A stretch of DNA of 35,899 nt from Pseudonocardia terrae (GTDB lineage Bacteria; Actinomycetota; Actinomycetes; Mycobacteriales; Pseudonocardiaceae): positions 1 through 35,899 of the forward strand of contig NZ_JAJTTE010000065.1 in assembly GCF_021343995.1 (NCBI RefSeq), given 5' to 3'. Positions 1 to 9,419 of the stretch are shown here, one piece after another. The notes below the pieces were generated by a model. The model was not told the DNA's origin, ran no database searches, and saw nothing but the letters and a program-made list of their open reading frames with translations. Positions within the stretch are counted from its first letter, which is position 1, and each line of letters starts with the position of its first letter. The position numbers and the translations under genes are program-made.

Positions 1-55
1 CCGACGGGTGTGCACCGCCCCGCAGGGTGTCGGCGGGTCCCGGGTCCGGAGACAA

Positions 56-91
56 CGCACCCCTCCGGCGGGCACATGCCGGAGGGGTGCG
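56..91. terminator. Strong hairpin, probable bidirectional terminator
   Basis: Perfect 14-bp inverted repeat, CGCACCCCTCCGGC at 56-69 and GCCGGAGGGGTGCG at 78-91, with an 8-base loop. No T-tract follows on either strand, which is common for actinobacterial terminators. It lies downstream of the minus-strand fusion gene and possibly also of a gene beyond the left edge. The stem is seen directly; termination is inferred. Confidence 0.7.
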
Positions 92-93
92 AA

Positions 94-194
94 GCGTGAT
101 GGAGCCATAGCGCGGTCTGAGGGTTGCTCTGGGTGCGTTATGGAGCCATAACGCGGTCGGAGGGCCGCTCTGCGTGCGTCATGGCTCCATGACG
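94..194. repeat. Three dyad motifs at 41-bp spacing
   Basis: The 10-base core ATGGAGCCAT occurs at 99-108 and 140-149, and its reverse complement ATGGCTCCAT at 181-190. The core starts are exactly 41 bp apart. The direct units 99-139 and 140-180 match at 35 of 41 positions. The second and third copies extend to 8-bp arms, CGTTATGG/CCATAACG (136-153) and CGTCATGG/CCATGACG (177-194). The arm bases differ between the two copies, but pairing is kept. The last dyad ends one base before the stop codon of the minus-strand gene (196-198). No function is recognised. It could be an intergenic repeat family, a protein-binding array or an RNA structure. Confidence 0.75.
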
Positions 195-195
195 T

Positions 196-2529
196 TCAGG
201 CGGTGACGTACTCGCCCTCGTCGAGGGCGGAGGTGCGGCGGCGGTACTCCAGCATCGTGCCCGGCCAGTTGTTGGTGATCCGGCCCGAGTCCGTGCGGTA
301 CCAGCTCACGCATTCCGTCCACACGCTGTCCGTGAGTCGCGACTGCATCTCGGTGTCGTAGGCCGTGGCGGCGTCGGGCCGCACCTCCAGCGAGCGCGTG
401 CCGGTGGCGAGCCGCCGGATGCCCTCGCGGGCGTAGCGGATCTGGCACTCCAGCATGTGCACGATGGAACCCGAGCCGACGTTGGTGTTCGGGCCGTAGA
501 GCAGGAACAGGTTGGGGAAGCCCGGCACGGTGATGCCCAGGTGCGCCCGCGCCCCCTCCCGCCACTCCTCGGACAGCTCGCGGCCCTCCCGGCCCACGAC
601 CCGCATCGGCGCCAGGAAGTCCTGGGTGCGGAAGCCCGTGCCGAAGATGATCACGTCGGCGCGGTGCAGCGTGCCGTCGGCCGCGACCACGCCCTCCTCG
701 GTCACCTCCGAGATCTTCTCGGCGACGACGTCGACGTTCGGCCGGGCGAGCGCCCGGAACCAGTCCGAGGAGATCAGCACCCGCTTGCAGCCGACGGGGT
801 AGTCGGGCGCGATGCGCTCCCGCAGCCCCGCGTCGGAAACCTGCAGGCGCAGCTGCGCGCGGTGCAGCAGGCCGAACGCCGACGCGAAGGGCCGGATCGC
901 GGTGAAGCCGAGCGCGCCGAACTCGAAGAACCCGGCCCAGAAGGTCCGGGCGGCGCGGTGCCAGGGGCGGAACCGCAGGGAGAAGGCCCGCGGGCCGTAC
1001 GGGCGGTCCAGCTTGGGGATGACGTACGGCGCGGAGCGCTGGAACACGGTGACCTGCTCGGCGTCGGGCGCGATCGCCGGCACGAACTGGATGGCGCTCG
1101 CCCCCGTCCCGACGACGGCGACCCGCCTGCCCCGCAGGTCGACCGAGTCGTCCCAGCGCGCGGAGTGGAACACCGGCCCCGGGAACCGCTCGATGCCGGG
1201 CAGGTCGGGCGTGGCGGGGCGGGAGAGCTGCCCGCACGCCGCGACGAGGGCCTCGGCCTCCAGGTCGCCGGCGCTGGTCCGGATCCGCCAGACGGCGGCG
1301 TCGTCGTCCCAGGTGGCGTCGGTGACCTCGGTGCCGAGCCGGATGTCGCGCTCCAGGTCGTGCTTCGCCGCGACGGTGCGCAGGTAGCGCAGGATGTCGG
1401 GTTGCGGGGCGAACCGGCGGCTCCAGTCGCCGGGGGCGAAGGAGTACGAGTACAGGTTCGACGGGACGTCGCAGGCCGCACCCGGGTAGGTGTTGTCCCG
1501 CCAGACCCCGCCGACCTGCGGCGCCTTCTCCAGGAGGGTCACGTCGGCGAGGTCGTCCTCGCGCAGTGCGACGCCCATCCCGATCCCGCCGAACCCGGCG
1601 CCGACGACAGCGACCCGCACCCGCCGGTCCGCCTGGTCGCGGCGGATCGCCGCGCCGAGCTCGCGCAGGTCGGCGTGCGCCCGCCCGAGCAGCCCGGCCT
1701 CGAGCACGTGGTCGTGCCACATGCCCTCGGCCCGGGTGTAGGTGACCGTCCCACCGGCCGCGCGGACCCGCTCGACGAGCCGGTCGGCGTCACCGACCAG
1801 GACCTCGTCCGCCCCGGCGACGACGTGCAGCGGCGGCAGGCCGGACAGGTCGGCCTCGAGCGGCCGCAGCTCCGGGTCGACGGCCTCCCCGCCGCGCAGG
1901 TACGACCGCCTGCCCTCGCGCAGCAGGCCCGGCCCGAGCATCGCGTCCCGCCCGGTGTTGCGGGTGATGGCCGGATCGGTGAGGTCCAGATCGAGCCACG
2001 GGGAGATCAGCCCGACGCTCCCGGGCAGCGGGAGGCCCACCGCGCGCAGCCGCAGCAGCAGTGCCACGGCCAGTCCGCCGCCCGCGGAATCTCCGGCGAG
2101 GGCGATGCGTTGAGGTGGGTGTCCGGCGTCGAGGAGTGCCCGAAAGGCGCGCTCGGCGTCGTCGAGCCCGGCGGGGTATGGGTGTTCGGGCGCCAGCCGG
2201 TAGTCGAGCAGGTGCACGGTCCCGCCGGTCGCCTCGGCCAGCCACGCCCCGAGCGAACGGTGCGAGGCGGGGGAGCCGACCACGTAGCCGCCGCCGTGCA
2301 GGAAGAGCACGGGGCGGTCGTCGCGGCTGCCGGGGACCGACACGCGGACCGACGGACGGCCGCCGAGCGACGAGGGGGCGGAGCGGGTGCCACGGGGGAC
2401 GGGGAGCAGTCGGCCCTGGAGGTCGACGAGCGCCCGCGACACCGGGTTCGGCAGCCGGGGCGAGAGCGCGGGGGCCACGAGCAACCGGGTGGCGGCCCGG
2501 ACGGCGGCGCACGGCAGTGTGAGGCGCAT
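196..2529 (-). CDS. Alpha/beta hydrolase - Baeyer-Villiger monooxygenase fusion
   Basis: A 777-residue protein that looks bifunctional. Residues about 60-290 are an HSL-type esterase: oxyanion motif HGGG (78-81), nucleophile Ser148 in GDSAGG, and likely acid Asp241 and base His272. Residues about 303-777 are a flavin monooxygenase: FAD Rossmann GAGFGG (310-315), the Baeyer-Villiger fingerprint F449-x-G-x3-H455-x3-W459-D, and an NADPH Rossmann GTGASA (474-479). Known chemistry: such monooxygenases insert oxygen next to a ketone to give an ester or lactone, and an esterase can then cleave it. Consecutive action in one chain is inferred; the substrate is unknown. The frame stays open upstream to 2994, but that part has no family similarity and runs into the str promoter. 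ATG at 2529 is preceded 6 bases upstream by TACGGT, suggesting a leaderless mRNA. The gene is divergent from the str operon. Confidence 0.85.
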   Translation of the reverse strand: MRLTLPCAAVRAATRLLVAPALSPRLPNPVSRALVDLQGRLLPVPRGTRSAPSSLGGRPSVRVSVPGSRDDRPVLFLHGGGYVVGSPASHRSLGAWLAEATGGTVHLLDYRLAPEHPYPAGLDDAERAFRALLDAGHPPQRIALAGDSAGGGLAVALLLRLRAVGLPLPGSVGLISPWLDLDLTDPAITRNTGRDAMLGPGLLREGRRSYLRGGEAVDPELRPLEADLSGLPPLHVVAGADEVLVGDADRLVERVRAAGGTVTYTRAEGMWHDHVLEAGLLGRAHADLRELGAAIRRDQADRRVRVAVVGAGFGGIGMGVALREDDLADVTLLEKAPQVGGVWRDNTYPGAACDVPSNLYSYSFAPGDWSRRFAPQPDILRYLRTVAAKHDLERDIRLGTEVTDATWDDDAAVWRIRTSAGDLEAEALVAACGQLSRPATPDLPGIERFPGPVFHSARWDDSVDLRGRRVAVVGTGASAIQFVPAIAPDAEQVTVFQRSAPYVIPKLDRPYGPRAFSLRFRPWHRAARTFWAGFFEFGALGFTAIRPFASAFGLLHRAQLRLQVSDAGLRERIAPDYPVGCKRVLISSDWFRALARPNVDVVAEKISEVTEEGVVAADGTLHRADVIIFGTGFRTQDFLAPMRVVGREGRELSEEWREGARAHLGITVPGFPNLFLLYGPNTNVGSGSIVHMLECQIRYAREGIRRLATGTRSLEVRPDAATAYDTEMQSRLTDSVWTECVSWYRTDSGRITNNWPGTMLEYRRRTSALDEGEYVTA

Positions 2530-2785
2530 GATCGAACCGTAGGGCCGGGGCACGGGCCCGCGGACCGGGGCGACCGGGGCAACGGCGGCCCGCGCGGGCC
2601 AGGCCGGTGACCGGCCGTCCGCAGGTCGTCGACGTGCGACGAGCGCGAGTCGATCTGCGACGAGCGGGTGAGCCTGCTTGCATCGGCGGACCGGCTGCGG
2701 CAGCCTCCGAGGCGACGCGAGAGTGGCCCGGAGATGGCCGGCGGGAGGCCCGCAGGCCCCGCCACGGCCCCTGGGTGGACCCGTT

Positions 2786-2815
2786 TTGACCCTCGTCAGA
2801 CGGGCCGCGTACCCT
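2786..2815 (+). promoter_or_regulatory. str operon promoter (vegetative sigma type)
   Basis: -35 TTGACC (2786-2791) and -10 TACCCT (2810-2815) are separated by 18 bp, a good match to actinobacterial SigA/HrdB promoters. A start near 2822 would give a leader of about 220 nt before rpsL. Hexamers and spacing are seen; activity is inferred from position in front of a highly expressed operon. Confidence 0.75.
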
Positions 2816-2896
2816 TGGGAACTGCGCGCGATCACGCGTGCCCTCGTCCGTCCTGGACGCCTCCGCGGAGTTCCCCGACTCCGGGGTCGGTGCGCA

Positions 2897-2926
2897 GGGC
2901 GCGACACGCCCGACCTCGCGGTCCGG
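2897..2926 (+). promoter_or_regulatory. Leader element shared with S10 operon (copy 1)
   Basis: GCGACACGCCCGACCTCG at 2901-2918 is identical to 7582-7599 in the rpsJ leader, and similarity continues through GG-CCGG just downstream. The element contains a small stem, GGGCG/CGCCC with a 5-base loop, and a second possible stem, CCGACC/GGTC-c-GG. An exact 18-nt match in two ribosomal leaders suggests a common RNA control signal. That role is inference. Confidence 0.6.
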
Positions 2927-3040
2927 CGGGCCGGGGTGGAAGCGGCCCGTACCACGATCGGGCGGCGCACGACCGCCCGCCCGGGCAGCCGCACGGGCGA
3001 GACACCTGAGCATCACGAGTAGGGAAGAAGCAGAGGGTTC

Positions 3041-3415
3041 ATGCCCACGATCCAGCAGTTGGTCCGCAAGGGCCGCGAGGACAAGGTCGCGAAGACCAAG
3101 ACCGCCGCGCTCAAGGGCTCGCCCCAGCGCCGCGGGGTCTGCACGCGCGTCTACACCACGACCCCGAAGAAGCCGAACTCCGCGCTGCGGAAGGTCGCGC
3201 GCGTCAAGCTGAGCAGCGGCATCGAGGTCACCGCGTACATCCCCGGTGAGGGCCACAACCTGCAGGAGCACAGCATCGTGCTCGTCCGCGGCGGCCGTGT
3301 GAAGGACCTGCCGGGTGTCCGGTACAAGGTCATCCGCGGGTCGCTGGACACCCAGGGTGTGAAGAACCGGAAGCAGTCCCGTAGCCGCTACGGCGCCAAG
3401 AAGGAGAAGAGCTGA
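3041..3415 (+). CDS. rpsL: 30S ribosomal protein S12
   Basis: First gene of the str operon, 124 residues, the usual actinobacterial S12 length. S12 sits at the 30S decoding centre and affects tRNA selection accuracy. The TTTPKKPNSALRK loop and the GGRVKDLPG loop are present with Lys43 and Lys88, the two positions where substitutions classically give streptomycin resistance; both are wild type, so a sensitive allele is expected. Asp89, the family's methylthiolation site, is present. The stop overlaps the rpsG start by one base (TGATG), so translational coupling is likely. Confidence 0.98.
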   Translation: MPTIQQLVRKGREDKVAKTKTAALKGSPQRRGVCTRVYTTTPKKPNSALRKVARVKLSSGIEVTAYIPGEGHNLQEHSIVLVRGGRVKDLPGVRYKVIRGSLDTQGVKNRKQSRSRYGAKKEKS

Positions 3416-3885
3416 TGCCTCGTAAGGGCCCCGCCCCGAAGCGGCCGCTGGTCTCCGACCCGGTCTACAGCTCGCCCCTCGTGACGCAGCTGATCAACAA
3501 GGTGCTGAAGGACGGCAAGCGTTCGCTCGCCGAACGGATCGTGTACGCCGCCCTCGAGGGCACCCGCGAGAAGACCGGCACCGACCCGGTCGTCACGCTG
3601 AAGCGCGCGCTGGACAACGTCAAGCCGGCCCTCGAGGTCCGCAGCCGCCGTGTCGGTGGCGCGACCTACCAGGTCCCGGTCGAGGTCCGCGCCGTCCGGC
3701 AGACCACCCTCGGCCTCCGGTGGCTCGTGAGCTACGCCGGTCAGCGCCGTGAGAAGACCATGGTCGAGCGCCTCATGAACGAGCTGCTCGACGCGAGCAA
3801 CGGCCTCGGCGCCAGCGTGAAGCGGCGCGAGGACATGCACAAGATGGCGGAGTCCAACAAGGCCTTCGCCCACTACCGCTGGTGA
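3415..3885 (+). CDS. rpsG: 30S ribosomal protein S7
   Basis: 156 residues, the normal S7 size. S7 nucleates assembly of the 30S head and lies near the E site. The family signature starts at DPVYSSPLV (15-23). The beta-hairpin that contacts E-site tRNA is at about 74-92, and the protein ends in the conserved HYRW. In other bacteria S7 represses its own operon. I see no obvious S7 target in the short spacers here, but the rpsL-rpsG overlap would allow coupled control. A 48-bp spacer precedes fusA. Confidence 0.98.
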   Translation: MPRKGPAPKRPLVSDPVYSSPLVTQLINKVLKDGKRSLAERIVYAALEGTREKTGTDPVVTLKRALDNVKPALEVRSRRVGGATYQVPVEVRAVRQTTLGLRWLVSYAGQRREKTMVERLMNELLDASNGLGASVKRREDMHKMAESNKAFAHYRW

Positions 3886-3933
3886 CGGGCCGACCGTCCG
3901 CGCCAACCTTTTCCCAGGGGAAGTGAGCTGAAC

Positions 3934-6033
3934 GTGGCACGGGACGTGCTGACGGACCTGACGAAGGTCCGCAACATCGGCATCATGGCGCACATCGACG
4001 CCGGCAAGACCACCACCACCGAGCGGATCCTGTACTACACCGGGATCAACTACAAGATCGGTGAGGTCCACGACGGCGCCGCCACGATGGACTGGATGGA
4101 GGAGGAGCAGAAGCGCGGCATCACGATCACGTCCGCCGCGACGACCTGCTTCTGGAAAGACCACCAGATCAACATCATCGACACGCCCGGCCACGTCGAC
4201 TTCACCGTCGAGGTGGAGCGCTCGCTGCGCGTGCTCGACGGCGCGGTCGCGGTCTTCGACGGCAAGGAGGGGGTCGAGCCGCAGTCCGAGCAGGTCTGGC
4301 GGCAGGCCACCAAGTACGACGTCCCCCGCATCTGCTTCGTCAACAAGATGGACAAGCTGGGCGCGGACTTCTACTTCACCGTCGGCACCATCAAGAACCG
4401 GCTCGCGGCCACGCCGCTGCCGCTCCAGCTGCCGATCGGCTCGGAGAGCGACTTCATCGGCGTCGTCGACCTGGTCGAGATGCGCGCGCTGACCTGGCGC
4501 GGTGACGTCCAGAAGGGCGAGGACTACACCGTCGAGGAGATCCCGGCCGACCTGGTCGAGAAGGCGGAGGAGTACCGCACCGCCCTCCTCGAGGCGGTCG
4601 CCGAGACCGACGACGAGCTCATGGAGCTCTACCTCGGCGGCGAGGAGCTCACCGTCGACCAGATCAAGGCCGGCGTCCGGCAGATCGTGAAGGACCGCTC
4701 GGCGTACCCGGTGCTGTGCGGCTCCGCGTTCAAGAACAAGGGCGTCCAGCCCATGCTCGACGCGGTGATCGACTACCTGCCGTCGCCGTACGACGTGCCG
4801 CCGGTCGAGGGCACGCTGCCGGACGGGGAGACCCCGGCCAGCCGCAAGCCCTCGAAGGAGGAGCCCTTCTCGGCGCTCGCCTTCAAGATCGCCGCGCACC
4901 CGTTCTTCGGCAAGCTGACCTACGTCCGGGTGTACTCGGGCCGGGTCGCCGCGGGTTCCCAGGTCATCAACTCGACCAAGGACCGCAAGGAGCGCATCGG
5001 GAAGCTCTTCCAGATGCACGCCAACAAGGAGAACCCGGTCGACGAGGCCCTGGCCGGCCACATCTACGCGGTCATCGGCCTCAAGGACACGACCACCGGC
5101 GACACGCTCAGCGACCCGCAGGCGCCGATCGTGCTCGAGTCGATGACGTTCCCGGACCCGGTCATCCAGGTCGCGGTCGAGCCGAAGACCAAGGCCGACC
5201 AGGAGAAGCTCTCCACGGCGATCCAGAAGCTCGCCGAGGAGGACCCGACCTTCCAGGTCTCGCTGGACGACGAGACCGGGCAGACGATCATCGCCGGCAT
5301 GGGCGAGCTCCACCTCGAGGTGCTCGTCAACCGGATGAAGAGCGACTTCAAGGTCGAGGCCAACATCGGTAAGCCCCAGGTGGCCTACCGGGAGACGATC
5401 CGCAAGACCGTCGAGAAGTACGAGTACACGCACAAGAAGCAGACCGGTGGGTCGGGCCAGTTCGCCCGGGTCATCATCAAGCTGGAGCCGCTCGACACGG
5501 CCGACGGTGCGCTGTACGAGTTCGAGAACAAGGTCACCGGTGGTCGCGTGCCGCGGGAGTACATCCCGTCCGTCGACGCCGGCGCGCAGGACGCCATGCA
5601 GTACGGCGTGCTCGCGGGCTACCCCCTCACCGGGATCAAGCTGACCCTGCTCGACGGTCAGTACCACGAGGTCGACTCGTCCGAGATGGCGTTCAAGGTC
5701 GCCGGTTCGATGGCCCTCAAGGAGGCTGCGCGTCAGGCGTCCCCCGCCATCCTCGAGCCGATGATGGCGGTCGAGGTCACCACGCCCGAGGACTACATGG
5801 GCGACGTGATCGGCGACCTCAACTCCCGCCGCGGCCAGATCCAGGCCATGGAGGAGCGGGCGGGCGCCCGCGTCGTCAAGGCGCTGGTCCCGCTCTCGGA
5901 GATGTTCGGCTACGTCGGCGACCTGCGGTCGCGGACCCAGGGCCGGGCCAACTACACGATGGTCTTCGACTCGTACGCGGAGGTCCCGACCAACGTGGCG
6001 AAGGAGATCATCGCGAAGGCGACCGGCGAGTAG
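3934..6033 (+). CDS. fusA: Elongation factor G
   Basis: A 699-residue translational GTPase that drives translocation and, with ribosome recycling factor, splits ribosomes. G-domain motifs are intact: P-loop AHIDAGKT (19-26), DTPGHVDF and NKMD. Domains II-V follow, including the domain IV region after ETIRKTVEKYEYTHKKQ. Length is typical. It uses GTG, preceded by a purine-rich AGGGGAAGTGAG site. The gene is third in the str operon. Codon use is as strongly biased as in the ribosomal genes, consistent with very high expression. Confidence 0.98.
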   Translation: MARDVLTDLTKVRNIGIMAHIDAGKTTTTERILYYTGINYKIGEVHDGAATMDWMEEEQKRGITITSAATTCFWKDHQINIIDTPGHVDFTVEVERSLRVLDGAVAVFDGKEGVEPQSEQVWRQATKYDVPRICFVNKMDKLGADFYFTVGTIKNRLAATPLPLQLPIGSESDFIGVVDLVEMRALTWRGDVQKGEDYTVEEIPADLVEKAEEYRTALLEAVAETDDELMELYLGGEELTVDQIKAGVRQIVKDRSAYPVLCGSAFKNKGVQPMLDAVIDYLPSPYDVPPVEGTLPDGETPASRKPSKEEPFSALAFKIAAHPFFGKLTYVRVYSGRVAAGSQVINSTKDRKERIGKLFQMHANKENPVDEALAGHIYAVIGLKDTTTGDTLSDPQAPIVLESMTFPDPVIQVAVEPKTKADQEKLSTAIQKLAEEDPTFQVSLDDETGQTIIAGMGELHLEVLVNRMKSDFKVEANIGKPQVAYRETIRKTVEKYEYTHKKQTGGSGQFARVIIKLEPLDTADGALYEFENKVTGGRVPREYIPSVDAGAQDAMQYGVLAGYPLTGIKLTLLDGQYHEVDSSEMAFKVAGSMALKEAARQASPAILEPMMAVEVTTPEDYMGDVIGDLNSRRGQIQAMEERAGARVVKALVPLSEMFGYVGDLRSRTQGRANYTMVFDSYAEVPTNVAKEIIAKATGE

Positions 6034-6164
6034 TCCGGGCCCCTCGCGAGGCGCGGTCCGCGGACGGGTAGGGTCACCCGCCTGTTCGCGGCCCGCACCT
6101 CGAAACCCCCAAGACCTGCCGTCAGCACGGCGGAGAAGAAGATCAAGTCCAGGAGGACACTGCA

Positions 6165-7358
<1,194 letters not shown>

Positions 7359-7367
7359 GACCCTTCC

Positions 7368-7400
7368 GCGGCCCGTGGACCCCTGTGGTCCACGGGCCGC
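7368..7400. terminator. Terminator hairpin after tuf
   Basis: Perfect 13-bp stem, GCGGCCCGTGGAC (7368-7380) and GTCCACGGGCCGC (7388-7400), with a 7-base loop. It starts 10 bases after the tuf stop codon and has no T-tract. It likely separates str from S10 transcription. Confidence 0.8.
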
Positions 7401-7790
7401 ACCCCGGTCGAGGGCCGCACGAACCGGTGTGGCATCCTTGACGGGTTGCGCGCGAACGGCGGGCACACGGAAGCCGGGATCTCCCGGGACTCCGTGAGTC
7501 GTCGAAAGCGCCGACCCCGGATCGACAAGCGACCCCCCCTGGGGGAAGCGGTGACCCGGGGACCGGTATGCGAGTAGTAGGGCGACACGCCCGACCTCGT
7601 GGACCGGAGCCCAGAGGGTGAGACCTGAACAGAGCGCGGACGCCCGGTCCGCATCGGATGCCCGAGTCGATACGGCCTCGCGCGCGTCGGTGCCGGTGGT
7701 GCGACGTAGTACTGGTCGGGGCTCCCCTCCGGGTGGGACACCCGGAGACACCGTGAAGCAGCGGCAGGAAGAAGAGGACGACCCACGACC
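7401..7790 (+). promoter_or_regulatory. S10 operon promoter/leader region
   Basis: A 390-bp non-coding region between the tuf terminator and rpsJ. GTGACC (7551-7556) and TAGTAG (7575-7580), 18 bp apart, make a plausible but weak promoter. TTGACG at 7438-7443 is another -35 candidate but lacks a good -10. A copy of the str-leader element follows at 7580-7607. About 180 nt then remain before rpsJ, with a purine-rich GGAAGAAGAGGACG just upstream of the start. Small open frames here show no protein-like composition. Confidence 0.5.
7580..7607 (+). promoter_or_regulatory. Leader element shared with str operon (copy 2)
   Basis: Positions 7582-7599 repeat 2901-2918 exactly, followed by TGGACCGG versus CGGTCCGG in copy 1. 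The stem GGGCG/CGCCC is kept, with a 3-base loop (ACA) instead of five. Control of S10-operon expression is inferred. Confidence 0.6.
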
Positions 7791-8096
7791 ATGGCGGGAC
7801 AGAAGATCCGCATCAGGCTCAAGGCCTACGACCACGAGGCAATCGACGCGTCTGCTCGCAAGATCGTGGAGACGGTGACGCGTACCGGTGCTCGTGTCGT
7901 CGGTCCTGTGCCGCTGCCGACCGAGAAGAACGTGTACTGCGTCATCCGCTCGCCGCACAAGTACAAGGACTCGCGCGAGCACTTCGAGATGCGCACGCAC
8001 AAGCGGCTGATCGACATCCTCGACCCGACGCCGAAGACGGTCGACGCGCTCATGCGCATCGACCTGCCGGCCAGCGTCGACGTCAACATCCAGTAG
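7791..8096 (+). CDS. rpsJ: 30S ribosomal protein S10
   Basis: 101 residues, the standard S10 length; first gene of the S10 operon. S10 is in the 30S head and, in other bacteria, also acts as the transcription elongation partner NusE. The long loop region at about 40-60 (including PTEKNVYCVIRSPHKYKDSR) and the segment FEMRTHKRLIDI are clear family hallmarks. ATG follows a purine-rich ribosome-binding region. Seven bases separate it from rplC. Confidence 0.98.
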   Translation: MAGQKIRIRLKAYDHEAIDASARKIVETVTRTGARVVGPVPLPTEKNVYCVIRSPHKYKDSREHFEMRTHKRLIDILDPTPKTVDALMRIDLPASVDVNIQ

Positions 8097-8103
8097 GGCA
8101 CCG

Positions 8104-8757
8104 ATGAGCGACAGGCAGATCACCGGGATCCTGGGCCGGAAGCTCGGGATGACCCAGGTATTCGACGAGAACAACCGGGTGGTTCCGGTCACCGTGGTCC
8201 AGGCCGGGCCCAACGTCGTGACCCAGATCCGCTCGCAGGAGACGGACGGGTACGTCGCCGTCCAGCTCGCCTTCGGTGCGGTCGACCCGCGCCGGGTGAA
8301 CAAGCCGGAGACCGGGCACTTCGCGAAGGCCGGCGTGACCCCGCGCCGCTTCACCGTGGAGCTGCGCACGACGGACGCCGCGAGCTACGAGCTCGGCCAG
8401 GAGATCACCGCCGAGGCCTTCGAGGCCGGTGCCGTGGTCGACGTGGTGGGCACCACCAAGGGCAAGGGCACCGCGGGTGTCATGAAGCGCCACGGCTTCA
8501 AGGGCCTCGGCGCCTCGCACGGCACCCAGCGCAAGCACCGCTCGCCGGGCTCGATCGGTGGCTGCGCCACCCCGGGTCGCGTCTTCAAGGGCGTGCGCAT
8601 GGCGGGTCGGATGGGCGTCGCCCGCCAGACCACGCAGAACCTGAAGATCCACCGCGTCGACGCCGAGCGCGGCCTGCTGCTGATCAAGGGCGCCGTCCCC
8701 GGCCCCCGCGGCGGCCTCGTCGTGGTGAAGAGCGCCGCGAAGGGTGGTGCCCAGTGA
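8104..8757 (+). CDS. rplC: 50S ribosomal protein L3
   Basis: 217 residues, typical for actinobacterial L3. L3 is an early 23S rRNA binder whose long extension reaches the peptidyl transferase centre. That extension is seen at about 130-171, with the segments HGFKGLGASHGTQRKHRSPG and GRVFKGVRMAGRMG. The stop overlaps the rplD GTG by four bases (GTGA), indicating coupled translation. Confidence 0.98.
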   Translation: MSDRQITGILGRKLGMTQVFDENNRVVPVTVVQAGPNVVTQIRSQETDGYVAVQLAFGAVDPRRVNKPETGHFAKAGVTPRRFTVELRTTDAASYELGQEITAEAFEAGAVVDVVGTTKGKGTAGVMKRHGFKGLGASHGTQRKHRSPGSIGGCATPGRVFKGVRMAGRMGVARQTTQNLKIHRVDAERGLLLIKGAVPGPRGGLVVVKSAAKGGAQ

Positions 8758-9419
8758 GCACCGTCGAGATCAAGGACGCGTCGGGCGGGAAGACCGGCTC
8801 GGTCGAGCTCCCGGACCACGTCTTCGACGTGACCGCGAACGTTCCGCTGATGCACCAGGTCGTCGTGGCCCAGCAGGCCGCGGCCCGCCAGGGCACGCAC
8901 GACACCAAGACCCGCGGCGAGGTCCGCGGCGGCGGCAAGAAGCCGTACCGCCAGAAGGGCACCGGCCGCGCCCGCCAGGGCTCGACCCGCGCGCCGCAGT
9001 TCGCGGGCGGTGGCACCGTCCACGGCCCGACGCCGCGCGACTACGCCCAGCGGACCCCGAAGAAGATGAAGGCCGCCGCGCTGCGCGGTGCGCTGTCGGA
9101 CCGGGCCCGCGCCGGCCTCGTCCACGTCGTCTCCGGGCTCGTCGACGGGGACACCCCCTCGACGAAGTCCGCCCGCCAGGCCATCGAGGCCGTCGCCGGC
9201 GCCGACACCCGCGTGCTCGCGGTGGTCGACCGGGACGACACGGTGAACCTGCTGAGCCTGCGCAACCTGCCGCAGGTGCACCTCATCGCGCCCGACCAGC
9301 TGAACACCTACGACGTGCTGGTCAACGACGCGGTCGTGTTCACGCAGGCCTCGCTCGACGCGTTCCTCGCCGGCCCCATCGCCGTCAAGACGAAGCGTGC
9401 CGAGGAGGCTGCGAAGTGA
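8754..9419 (+). CDS. rplD: 50S ribosomal protein L4
   Basis: 221 residues, GTG start overlapping the rplC stop. L4 binds 23S rRNA, and its extended loop lines the peptide exit tunnel. That loop is at about 46-100, including RGGGKKPYRQKGTGRARQGS, where macrolide-resistance changes are known to occur; nothing unusual is visible. In gamma-proteobacteria L4 also represses its operon; whether that applies here is unknown. It overlaps rplW by four bases. Confidence 0.97.
   Translation: MSTVEIKDASGGKTGSVELPDHVFDVTANVPLMHQVVVAQQAAARQGTHDTKTRGEVRGGGKKPYRQKGTGRARQGSTRAPQFAGGGTVHGPTPRDYAQRTPKKMKAAALRGALSDRARAGLVHVVSGLVDGDTPSTKSARQAIEAVAGADTRVLAVVDRDDTVNLLSLRNLPQVHLIAPDQLNTYDVLVNDAVVFTQASLDAFLAGPIAVKTKRAEEAAK

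Larger units (their letters stand above)
2530..3040. promoter_or_regulatory. Divergent intergenic region and str leader
   Basis: A 511-bp gap between the fusion gene and rpsL. The left part (2530-2785) holds the -10-like TACGGT of the fusion gene on the minus strand (2541-2536) and nothing else I recognise. The right part holds the str promoter and a leader of about 220 nt, rich in short inverted repeats: GGGCG/CGCCC at 2897-2911, then CCGACC/GGTC-c-GG at 2910-2926. No credible coding sequence is present. A purine-rich stretch at about 3020-3037 can serve as the rpsL ribosome-binding site. Confidence 0.6.

Noticed and set aside
457..2610. 717-codon plus-strand open frame inside the fusion gene
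   Set aside because: It is antisense to an enzyme with complete catalytic motifs. Its own translation is low-complexity.
2530..2994. Upstream extension of the fusion enzyme by 155 residues
   Set aside because: The extension is Arg/Pro-rich with no family similarity and overlaps the str promoter and leader.
3388..5667. Long minus-strand open frame (759 codons) opposite rpsG and fusA
   Set aside because: It is antisense to clearly conserved genes. Composition is the usual high-GC shadow (rich in Arg, Leu, Val, Asp, Gly), with no recognisable domain.
6034..6164. Separate tuf promoter at TAGGGT (6069-6074)
   Set aside because: No acceptable -35 at 16-19 bp; mentioned under tuf only as a possibility.
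7618..7878. Possible leader peptide or small gene before rpsJ
   Set aside because: It overlaps rpsJ out of frame, has no conserved motif and lacks a clear ribosome-binding site.
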